From a virus: a stretch of 64,000 nt of DNA. The stretch spans positions 1 to 64,000 of the IMG/VR virus record IMGVR_UViG_3300037153_000324, one strand, 5' to 3'. Shown here one piece after another: positions 6,454-13,547 of the stretch. Each line of letters opens with the position of its first letter. Position 1 is the stretch's first letter. The position numbers and the translations under genes are program-made. The notes under the pieces are model-generated. The model saw only the letters and a list, made by a program, of their open reading frames with translations. It was not told the origin of the DNA and searched no databases.

Positions 6454-6480
6454 AGCCGCTCGATCAAGTGCAATTACAGG
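6454..6480 (+). repeat. Inverted repeat E, right arm
   Basis: Partner of 6261-6287; the last member of the chain of gene-flanking inverted repeats. Confidence 0.8.
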
Positions 6481-7202
6481 GACGCTACTTGCCCGTAATA
6501 GTATCCGAGGATTCTCGCGACTTATTTGGATTTTCATTGCGGCCCTGACTCGAATTTACCGGGGTAATGTCGGGTAAGCGTAACCGTTGCTTTCACGGTC
6601 AGAGTTTCCGACTAGCCGGGTAAATTACATTCCGGGAGTTATGCGCAGATTTTCCGCCGAATTTCAGGACTGAGGGAATCCGTAGACCCGTTTCCTAACT
6701 GAAATTACGCGAGAATAACCCTCGTGGACTTGCCACGGGATTAGCGTCAAATTTTCATCGGCCGACCACAGAAATCGCAGGTAAATCTATCGCTTTTCGG
6801 AACTACGTCCTACGTGCGTCATTTTGATCCGTTTATGCGTCAATTCGGTGAAATTGTAGGGAAGAGACTCGCTCGATTCCGGCCCGGTATAAACACGGGG
6901 AATTTCACTTTTTATCGGCTACTAGATCGCAATATCGCACGCATCCGAGCGCGTAATCAGATTGCGCCGCTTTAGCGTGAAAAACCGATGTAATTGTCAA
7001 AAATCAATGAGGCACGGCAAACCGTAAATTCCGCGCGGCTGGCATAGTCACAGCGGGGCAAAATCAAGAGGGAATGAGACGACGCTAATTCCAGCGTGAA
7101 AGCGGGAGAAAAATCCTCGCGCACACTCGCACGCCGAAACGCTTGTCCGTCACAAGAGCAGGCTTGCGCCTGTCTCGCCCGTGCCTCGATTTTCAAAGAG
7201 CG

Positions 7203-7225
7203 TAAAATCCGCTTCGCGGATTTTA
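7203..7225. terminator. Perfect hairpin, possible bidirectional terminator
   Basis: TAAAATCCGC (7203-7212) and GCGGATTTTA (7216-7225) form a perfect 10-base stem with a TTC loop; the A/T ends of the stem could act as a short U tract on either strand. Confidence 0.4.
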
Positions 7226-8350
7226 TGGGCAGTCGCAAGGGTTCACAAGGCTTGCCCGGACAGAAAACTCGCAATTTGCGGGAATTTCATTTCAGGGAAG
7301 GTCGATTTTCGGCGTTTTCGCAGAATTGGGCGATTTCTACGGAGCGTTACCGAAATCGGCAACGAAATTTGAGCGTTGTCGGCTTCGGCGACGCTTCGAT
7401 GAAATTGTGCTGTTTTGCAGGGATTTTGCCCCTCTGAAAAAACGAAATTTCACATTTCGACCCCACTAGGTCTAGTGCGGCAGGAATGACGCGACGAATT
7501 CGACCGAATCGACCTGACGCCGTTTCTCGACAATTTCATTGGAACCGGGCTTTTTCCGGTCGGAACGGTTCCAGAATCCCGCCAGGCCGTTTCTCCACAA
7601 TTTCATTCTCCGACCTTACGCGCCCGACCCTAATTCGCCCAAAACGGCGGATGAGGATTCTCGCGCAATTACATTGCAGGGACTCCTCATTGCCCTGTAG
7701 GCAAACACTGAAATTCGGGAACAATGACGCTCTGCCATTCCAACGCCGCTCACCCTAGGACAGTTCTCCGACCCCACGAATTTGCAGTGTTGCCCGTTCT
7801 GAGAATTACATTCGGCTATTCCAGAATCCCTCTCGCGAGAGGCAACAAAATTGCGGTTATTTGAAGCAGGGTGAATTCCCTGTAATCATGCGGTGTTGCC
7901 AAGAATTTCAACAGAATCATTTTCGGCGGTTTAGGAAAATTATACAGTAGACAACTACTCTCTACCTGCCTGCTTTACGATGCCAATTTCATAGAAACGT
8001 CCAAAAACTCCGCTCATACCCCGGCCCAGAGCATGAATTACAAAGCCATTTTTCCACCCATTTCTAGACCTCTTGAATAACGGTTCAATCGACCTAGGGA
8101 TCACCAATTACATCTCCATTTTCCAATTTCAAAAGAATAATCGAAAACCGCCCATTTGCAGGGGTTTTTCATTTGATACCGAACGTCTGTTTGATATCAA
8201 AAATCTATGTAATTCTACCGGATTCTGATGAAATTTGTATGGTTTACAACGGTGAAATTGGCGGGGCCAATATAAACACTAAAGCCCCTTTTTTTTACAT
8301 CTAAAATGTAAAAGAACAACCCCGTTTTTACCCTGTTTTTTTTACATTTT

Positions 8351-8377
8351 CCCATATTATACTTGCTATAACGAAAT
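8351..8377 (+). repeat. Inverted repeat F, left arm
   Basis: CCCATATTAT and CTATAA blocks match the reverse complement of 8471-8497 with about five mismatches. A 23-codon leftward open frame (8366-8437) lies between the arms but has no clear ribosome binding site. Confidence 0.6.
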
Positions 8378-8470
8378 TAGTTTTGACCATTTTTTTTGAA
8401 TAATTCCAATTTCACGATTTGAGCGATTCTCAGGCATTTTTCGGGCTATTTTTCGAACACCTTTTTCAGA

Positions 8471-8497
8471 ATTACTTTATAGCACAAATAATATGGG
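8471..8497 (+). repeat. Inverted repeat F, right arm
   Basis: Partner of 8351-8377. Both arms carry TATTAT/CTATAA sequence that could serve as divergent -10 boxes. Confidence 0.6.
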
Positions 8498-8739
8498 TAA
8501 AATGAAAATAAAAATGCCAGAAAAATAGCAAAAACGGCCCCAATAACCCACAAAATGTAAAACCTGAGAATGTAAAAAACGCAAAAACGACAAACGGACA
8601 AAAAATTTGCAAAAAACGGGATAATTGACAGAATCCACAGGAGCCTCTCTGCCAGAACCTCGTTTCGGGCAAGGGAGAACTACCCCCAAGCCTTTTCAAG
8701 CCCTTAGAAACGCTCTCAGAGGCCCGCTCACAGCCTCAC

Positions 8740-8768
8740 TTGACCTTCCAATCGGCCACAGATAGGCT
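8740..8768 (+). promoter_or_regulatory. Candidate promoter for the endolysin operon
   Basis: TTGACC (8740-8745), a 17-base spacer and TAGGCT (8763-8768), fitting the actinobacterial TANNNT -10 form. A pyrimidine-rich leader runs to the gene at 8955. Confidence 0.4.
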
Positions 8769-8954
8769 CTTGTCGAAGGCGGGTATCACCCTTCCCCCTT
8801 CAGTCGCATGTTCAGGGCCGTTTGTCTCCCAGTGGCAACCGCAGGCCACTCGTCTCAAACGGCCCTACTCCTTGCCCTCATCCTCTCTCCTCTCTTCTCT
8901 CAGAATTACACCGGCAGAAATTACACCGACGAACCGACAGGGAGGAAAAATTAC

Positions 8955-9725
8955 ATGGCAGAGTTCGACACGTCTCTGATCCTGACAACACCGCACTTGC
9001 GCGGTAAGCGGGTCAAGGATGCTCAGTGGCTTCTTGCCGGTCACAACAGATTTTCAACCCGCAAGGTACCTGAGCAAATACACCCTTACCACGGCCGACT
9101 CGATGGCGAGTACGGCCCTGTCTGTGCCGAGGCAACCAAGCGGGCAAAGTACTGGCTCGGCTACCCAACGAAATCTCTCAATTACAGTTTTGGTCAGACG
9201 ATCTACGATTACCTGACCAAGACCACCCTGCCCGAAGATTTCCAGCACAGACGCGCAGACCGGATCAAGGCTCTCAAGAACACCGTGCCGCTCAAGGCAT
9301 TCAAGCTGGCGGAATCACAGATCGGCACGAAGGAAAAGCCGTTCGGCTCCAACCGCACTAAATACGGCGAGTGGTACGGCTTCAACGGCGTTGCCTGGTG
9401 CGCGATTTTCGTTTCTTGGTGTCTCTCGCACTCGGGCTGGAACTGGAAATATTCATACGTTCCCGAGATTGCCCGCATGGCGACTCTTGGCCTTCATCAC
9501 ATGCACCTGACTTTCACTCCCAAACGTGGCGATCTTGTCACGTACATCACAGGTGAAGGCCCGGACATGCACATCGCTTTCTTCGACCGCTGGATTGGTG
9601 TAGGCCAACATCAATTTTACGACCTTGGTGGAAATACAGGCCCAACCAACATGTCAAACGGTGGCTGTGTAATGCGCCAGATCCGCTATCGAGGCATGGT
9701 CAACCATTTCATCACCTTGGTTTAG
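8955..9725 (+). CDS. Endolysin with CHAP-type amidase/peptidase domain
   Basis: A 256-residue protein. The ATG at 8955 is chosen for its GGAGG box 10 bases upstream. Residues about 15-90 resemble a peptidoglycan-binding repeat region. Residues about 115-250 are a CHAP-like domain with the nucleophile in AWCAIFVSW (Cys about 149) and a His in MHIAFF (about 206). Such enzymes cut stem or cross-link peptide bonds of the host wall at lysis. There is no signal peptide, so a holin is expected; a tiny membrane protein follows directly. Confidence 0.88.
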   Translation: MAEFDTSLILTTPHLRGKRVKDAQWLLAGHNRFSTRKVPEQIHPYHGRLDGEYGPVCAEATKRAKYWLGYPTKSLNYSFGQTIYDYLTKTTLPEDFQHRRADRIKALKNTVPLKAFKLAESQIGTKEKPFGSNRTKYGEWYGFNGVAWCAIFVSWCLSHSGWNWKYSYVPEIARMATLGLHHMHLTFTPKRGDLVTYITGEGPDMHIAFFDRWIGVGQHQFYDLGGNTGPTNMSNGGCVMRQIRYRGMVNHFITLV

Positions 9726-9731
9726 TTGAAA

Positions 9732-9806
9732 ATGTGGCAGATACTTCTCTTCGTCGCCATCATCGCCGTTGTCTCGTACTGGGTTACCTTTGCCTTCTTC
9801 AAGTAG
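9732..9806 (+). CDS. Tiny membrane protein, possible holin-like lysis partner
   Basis: 24 residues, almost entirely hydrophobic (ILLFVAIIAVVSYWVTFAFF), ending in Lys. It starts 7 bases after the endolysin stop with GTTGAAA ahead of the ATG. Position suggests a lysis role, but it is shorter than known holins and could be a regulator or have no lysis function. Confidence 0.45.
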   Translation: MWQILLFVAIIAVVSYWVTFAFFK

Positions 9807-9822
9807 GATAGACAAACCGTAC

Positions 9823-9957
9823 TTGACGAAATTTTGGTTCGGTAATTCATGGCACTATGTTCACACGAAGCACTGCTACCGGCTCAATCATCGTTTTTTC
9901 GGCAGATGGGTCGGCTGCGTTTCGTACCGACGTTTGAATTCCGAACTGATCGGGTAG
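9823..9957 (+). CDS. Possible small basic protein
   Basis: An open frame from a TTG at 9823, 44 residues, rich in aromatic residues, His and Arg. The ribosome binding site is weak, so translation is uncertain. No family recognised. Confidence 0.25.
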   Translation: MTKFWFGNSWHYVHTKHCYRLNHRFFGRWVGCVSYRRLNSELIG

Positions 9958-9975
9958 ACCTGCTAGGCTCGGTCG

Positions 9976-10139
9976 AGGGGGCGTGGGCTAAGCGGCCGTA
10001 ACGGTGCTCTGCGCCAAGCTGGTGTGATCCCGTGCGCCCCCTGAAATCTTGAAATTTGCCTGTCCATGACGAGTCCCCCTTTTCGTGGACACAGAGGCAA
10101 ACTGGGGAGGCACTTAGCGGCTAGGTTGGGTGTCTCCCC
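9976..10139 (+). ncRNA. Three consecutive stem-loops, possible structured leader or RNA
   Basis: Stem 1 pairs AGGGGGCG (9976-9983) with CGCCCCCT (10035-10042). Stem 2 pairs TTTGCC plus GTCCA (10055-10066) with TGGAC and GGCAAA (10086-10101). Stem 3 pairs GGGGAGGCAC (10104-10113) with GTGTCTCCCC (10130-10139). No reading frame explains them. They precede the small basic gene at 10175 by 35 bases. No tRNA features are present. Confidence 0.4.
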
Positions 10140-10174
10140 AATCCCTCTCTCCCTCTTCCTAAGGAGAAAATGAA

Positions 10175-10375
10175 ATGCCGAAGAAAGCCTATTCGAAAGG
10201 CTCCCGTAAGGCACTCTCCGCAATGAAAAAGCGTTACGGAGCCAAGAAGGGCACGTCGATCTTCTACGCGAAATCAAACAAGTACGGCAAGCGAGGAAAA
10301 TCGAATGCCACCAAGGCAAATTCCGTCTACTCGAAAGGCTCGCACCGGGTCAAGAGGAGTCGAAAGCGACGATGA
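10175..10375 (+). CDS. Small highly basic protein
   Basis: 66 residues, strongly Lys/Arg-rich, with AAGGAG 7 bases before the ATG. The central YGAKKGTSIFYAKSNKYGK segment is shared in pattern with the gene at 10506 (YGQGEGTRIFLAKAKEQGK), as is a later SVYxKG motif, so the two are probably paralogues. Charge and size suggest nucleic-acid binding; there is no direct evidence. Confidence 0.65.
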   Translation: MPKKAYSKGSRKALSAMKKRYGAKKGTSIFYAKSNKYGKRGKSNATKANSVYSKGSHRVKRSRKRR

Positions 10376-10533
10376 CCGCAAAGAAGGTCAAGAAATACAC
10401 TGATCCGTACGCTTGCGTTTTCTGCGGTCACAGTGTAGATATGCACATTCGCCGTCCAACTCCCTCCTGCCGTGTAATCAAACTGGGTACCGGAGAAAAA
10501 TGTAAATGTCAGGGGTTCAACAGAAAACCGTAA
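10372..10533 (+). CDS. Small zinc-ribbon-like protein
   Basis: 53 residues, with an ATG overlapping the previous stop (ATGA). It has CVFCGH, a later single Cys, and CKCQGF near the end, giving five Cys and two His in a small protein and fitting one zinc site. It overlaps the start of the next gene by 28 bases. Confidence 0.6.
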   Translation: MTAKKVKKYTDPYACVFCGHSVDMHIRRPTPSCRVIKLGTGEKCKCQGFNRKP

Positions 10534-10718
10534 AATTACCGTTCAAGCTCAGCGCTCAGGTGAAAGGAGTGCAAAAGGCATATGGGCGTTTTGTCCAACA
10601 GTACGGCCAAGGTGAAGGCACTCGTATCTTCTTGGCGAAAGCCAAAGAGCAGGGAAAAGGAAAAACCATCCGACAAAAAGTAATTAGCGTCTACAAGAAG
10701 GGTGCGAAATTGAACTAG
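10506..10718 (+). CDS. Small basic protein, paralogue of 10175-10375
   Basis: 70 residues. Shares the pattern YG..G(T)xIF.AKA...GKG followed by SVYKKG with the gene two positions upstream, but is less basic. GGAG precedes the ATG at a slightly long distance. Role unknown. Confidence 0.6.
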   Translation: MSGVQQKTVKLPFKLSAQVKGVQKAYGRFVQQYGQGEGTRIFLAKAKEQGKGKTIRQKVISVYKKGAKLN

Positions 10719-10719
10719 C

Positions 10720-11103
10720 GTGCCCAAGCACAACCCAACAGCCAAGGGCTTTCCTCCTGAAGCCGAAGTCGTCAGAGCGGATGAAATGAGAGCCGTCCTG
10801 CAACGAGCAGAGCAAGAGCATCTGTCCAACCATAATTACAGTCCCGACGGTCATCGTATCAACACTCTGCGCCCTGTTGGCCCGAAGGACTGGCTTGCTC
10901 AGGACACAGGACTGAATCGCCGCACTATTCAGCACATCATGAATGACGGCCAGAAATACATTGGCCTCTCGGTAGCCGACAAGATTTTGACTGGCCTTGA
11001 GCTAACCCATTTGCTCGGTCGTGAAATTACTGTGATCCCCAACCCAAGCTGGTCGCTAGAGCGCTGGCAGCGGTACATGGACGAGCGCGGATGCCGCCGT
11101 TGA
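10720..11103 (+). CDS. Helix-turn-helix protein upstream of terminase
   Basis: 127 residues, GTG start one base after the previous stop. Residues about 58-95 (WLAQDTGLNRRTIQHIMNDG) fit an XRE-like helix-turn-helix. C-terminal helix ends ERGCRR. Its place just before the terminase suggests a regulator or a DNA-recognition subunit for packaging; the family is not identified. Confidence 0.55.
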   Translation: MPKHNPTAKGFPPEAEVVRADEMRAVLQRAEQEHLSNHNYSPDGHRINTLRPVGPKDWLAQDTGLNRRTIQHIMNDGQKYIGLSVADKILTGLELTHLLGREITVIPNPSWSLERWQRYMDERGCRR

Positions 11104-11126
11104 CATAGGTCTATATGTGCTACAAA
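11100..11126 (+). promoter_or_regulatory. Candidate promoter before terminase
   Basis: TTGACA at 11100-11105 and TACAAA at 11121-11126, spacer 15. TTGACA overlaps the stop of the previous gene, as at 495 and 1795. A terminator follows about 40 bases later. Confidence 0.4.
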
Positions 11127-11166
11127 TCAGGTGTCTTGCCTCACTCTCGGGCGGACGTTTCGGGCC

Positions 11167-11195
11167 AGGGGGCGGAGAAATCCGCCCCCTCTTTT
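11167..11195 (+). terminator. Rho-independent terminator
   Basis: AGGGGGCGGA (11167-11176) pairs with TCCGCCCCCT (11181-11190) around a GAAA loop, followed by CTTTT. It excludes the far-upstream in-frame starts for the terminase. Confidence 0.85.
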
Positions 11196-11257
11196 GTTGC
11201 CGGAATGAAAAATCGTTATGCTGCGGATTTCCGCGTAAAGCCCACAGGAAGAAGGCG

Positions 11258-12943
11258 TTGGCCCGCAAAGCAGTAGCCGCAAATCCCAGGCCGAAGAGCA
11301 GAATTTCACCCATTCGCGCACTGTCCAGACCGGACGAGTGGGCGATTGGTATGGGCTTGAGAGTAGATGCACGTCCCTTCAGCCTTGAAGGGCGCGAATA
11401 CGTGCGCCAGGTGATCCGGGACTTCTCTCCCGAAATCGTGATCCCCAAGGCTGCACAGATGGCCTTCACAATTACATTCCTTACCCGCTCCCTTCACTCC
11501 GTGGTCGAGCGGAAGTGGAATGGAATGTATTTGCTCCCGCTCAAAACGGGGGCCGTTCCCTTTGTTCAAGCCAGAATCGACCCGATCATCGAGTCCAATG
11601 CCTACCTCGATGCGAAATTTGCGTCAGTGGACAACCGCCTGCACAAGCAGACCACTGACCGGGTGAACCTCTACATCAGAGGCACCAACATTTCGTCCGA
11701 GGTTCAGGAAGTTCCGGTCGATTTTGAAATTTGGGACGAGCGTGATCGGATGGTGGAAGAGAACCTAGAGGACGCACGTCACCGGATGGACGGATCGCAA
11801 GTCAAGAAGCTGGTGCAGCTTTCCACTCCGACTGTCGATGGTCATGGCGTCTATAGCGACGATGCTTGGCCTCTTTCCGATCAGCACAGATGGGAAATTG
11901 CCTGTCCCGCTTGTGGTCGTTACCAATGCCTGAATTTCGATGACAAGGAATTGGATTACACCAATCTCAAGCTCGGAGACACTGCCGACGAGTGCGTGCT
12001 CGAATGTGCGTACTGCAAATATGCATTTACCGACCTAGAGCGCAAGACCGCAAATGCGACGGGTCGATGGGTCGCTGCAAACCCAAACGGCCTGCTTCGG
12101 GGATATTTCATCAACCAGTTCAATTCCCCAACGCAGTCTTTGTGGGAAATCATGCGTGGCTATTATGCGGGGCAGACAGATCAAAGGAAATTGAAGGCTT
12201 TTTGGCAGCAGAATATGGGCAGGCCGTATTCAGCGCCGGGAGACAGGATCACCGTCGAGCTTCTAGACAAGTGCCGTCTGCGTGGTTATTCCCTCGGTGG
12301 AATTCCAACCTCCTCGATTCATCTCGGAATCGACGTAGGAAATGTAATTCACGTATGGGCGTACATGCAAGATCGTCAGAAGCGAAACTACGTCTGGCAG
12401 GTCAAGCTTTTTCGTGAGTGGAGCCAGTTGGACAAATTCCTTGGCTCGCTCATCTCCTTTGTTGGTGTCATCGACGCGCATCCGGAAAAGTCGAAAGCTC
12501 GCGAGCTTTGCATGAAATATCACGGCAAGCTCTTCATGGGATTCGAGCAAGACCGCGATCAGCAGGGTGAAATTGCGACGTGGGATAACGTGAAGCCACG
12601 TCAGGTGCCGGAAGTGAAGATCGACCGCACTCTCGCTTTCGACACTGTAATTTCACACATGATGAACGGTGCAACCGTCTTGCCTGCCAATGCCCGTGAG
12701 CTTGGCGAGGCTATGCCGATGAAGCCGTGGAATGGGCTGTATCACCATCTGATTCAGCAGGTGCGTGTCGAAGAGGAAAATACAAAAGGACAGTTGATTG
12801 CTCGTTGGAAGCGAAACAAGAACCCTGACCACTGGCATCACGCGATGATGTTCGCGACAGTGGCGCTTTTGAAAAATGCCCCGCTGCAAGTACCTGCGGG
12901 ATTTTCAAAAGCGGTTGGAGGGAGGAGTCTCGTTGGAGCGTAA
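11258..12943 (+). CDS. Terminase large subunit, GpA-like
   Basis: 561 residues from a TTG at 11258, chosen because the frame further upstream runs through a terminator and AGGAAGAAGG lies just before this codon. The N-terminal ATPase region has AAQMAFT where GpA proteins have a Q-G-K-T loop, a variant. Motifs EIWDERDRM (Walker B-like) and LVQLSTPTVDGHG (coupling) follow. A zinc-ribbon pair CPACG and CAYCK is characteristic of the GpA branch, and the C-terminal nuclease region includes IHLGIDVG. It pumps DNA into proheads. Confidence 0.85.
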   Translation: MARKAVAANPRPKSRISPIRALSRPDEWAIGMGLRVDARPFSLEGREYVRQVIRDFSPEIVIPKAAQMAFTITFLTRSLHSVVERKWNGMYLLPLKTGAVPFVQARIDPIIESNAYLDAKFASVDNRLHKQTTDRVNLYIRGTNISSEVQEVPVDFEIWDERDRMVEENLEDARHRMDGSQVKKLVQLSTPTVDGHGVYSDDAWPLSDQHRWEIACPACGRYQCLNFDDKELDYTNLKLGDTADECVLECAYCKYAFTDLERKTANATGRWVAANPNGLLRGYFINQFNSPTQSLWEIMRGYYAGQTDQRKLKAFWQQNMGRPYSAPGDRITVELLDKCRLRGYSLGGIPTSSIHLGIDVGNVIHVWAYMQDRQKRNYVWQVKLFREWSQLDKFLGSLISFVGVIDAHPEKSKARELCMKYHGKLFMGFEQDRDQQGEIATWDNVKPRQVPEVKIDRTLAFDTVISHMMNGATVLPANARELGEAMPMKPWNGLYHHLIQQVRVEEENTKGQLIARWKRNKNPDHWHHAMMFATVALLKNAPLQVPAGFSKAVGGRSLVGA

Positions 12944-13547
12944 GCGTTCAACACCGTCTGATCGCGCAGAGACACAGCGACAGCAGGTAAAGCGTGTTCG
13001 GCGTCGGTACAAAGTCAACCTCAGCACACGAAGAAAATTCCTGCCGGGTGAGCAAGATCACATTGCCGATATGGTGATTGTTCTCAAGCTCGCCGGTTAC
13101 TCGCGTGTTCAAATAGGAAGTGTCGTTGGAATTTCAAGAGGACAGGTCAGGGAAGTCCTTGAAGATCCGGCTGTACAGGAAAAGCTCGTCCTCTTGCGGA
13201 GTAAGTTGCCGCAAGCGGCCCTGGAATTGCTGCACGGTTACTCAATCGAGGCTGTGCAGTCGATTGTCGCCGTCATGCGTGAGTCAGGTGACGACTCGCT
13301 GGTGCTCAAGGCGGCGGGTGAAATTCTAGACCGCGCAGGTGTCGTCAAAGCTTCTCGTCAGGAGCGGCACAACGTGATCGAGGAAGTCACGACGTTTGCC
13401 GACGATGGAATTGTTGATCGACTGCGTGAAGCTCCGGTACATGTGCAGGAAGAGGCTGCCCAAATTATCGAGAAGCTGGAAGAGCTAATGGCTCAGAACG
13501 CTGACGGAAATTCAGCACCGGAGCCAGAGGAAACGACCGATGAGTAG
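12933..13547 (+). CDS. HTH protein, possible terminase small subunit
   Basis: 204 residues from TTG at 12933, with GGAGGGAGGAG immediately upstream. A basic N-terminus precedes a helix-turn-helix (YSRVQIGSVVGISRGQVREVL), then a helical region and an acidic tail. Domain order and location between large terminase and portal fit a DNA-recognition subunit. Overlaps the terminase by 11 bases and the portal by 8. Confidence 0.6.
   Translation: MERKRSTPSDRAETQRQQVKRVRRRYKVNLSTRRKFLPGEQDHIADMVIVLKLAGYSRVQIGSVVGISRGQVREVLEDPAVQEKLVLLRSKLPQAALELLHGYSIEAVQSIVAVMRESGDDSLVLKAAGEILDRAGVVKASRQERHNVIEEVTTFADDGIVDRLREAPVHVQEEAAQIIEKLEELMAQNADGNSAPEPEETTDE

Larger units (their letters stand above)
8280..8640. 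other. AT-rich stretch with repeated TGTAAAA, possible origin or control region
   Basis: Runs of T and A, a TTTTACAT/ATGTAAAA hairpin near 8294-8313, further TTTACATTTT at 8341-8350 and two AATGTAAAA copies near 8555-8577. It also contains inverted repeat F. AT-rich DNA with iterated short sites is common at origins and early promoters; neither role can be shown here. Confidence 0.3.
6481..8954. other. 2.5 kb gene-free region, dense in AATTWCA motif and hairpins
   Basis: Open frames here are short and lack ribosome binding sites. The stretch holds one AATTWCA/TGWAATT heptamer per about 91 bases, in both orientations. It also has many local hairpins (CACTAG/CTAGTG at 7464-7477, GGAACCG/CGGTTCC at 7541-7571, CAGGG/CCCTG at 7866-7881) and a repeated segment with core CAATTTCATT at 7519-7540 and 7586-7607. 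It separates the leftward cluster from the rightward lysis and head genes. Confidence 0.7.

Noticed and set aside
2914-6480. Shufflon-like invertible array
   Set aside because: Arms of different pairs do not share a common recombination core, arms within pairs are imperfect, and no invertase gene is in the window.
7096-7437. Rightward frame of 113 codons in the gene-free region
   Set aside because: No ribosome binding site, composition unlike real genes here, and it crosses a perfect hairpin at 7203-7225.
6481-8414. Regular spacing of the AATTWCA motif
   Set aside because: Gaps between successive sites cluster loosely near 20-25, 43-51, 67-70, 86-92 and 137-157 bases, but the sample is small and I could not test it; I do not claim periodicity.
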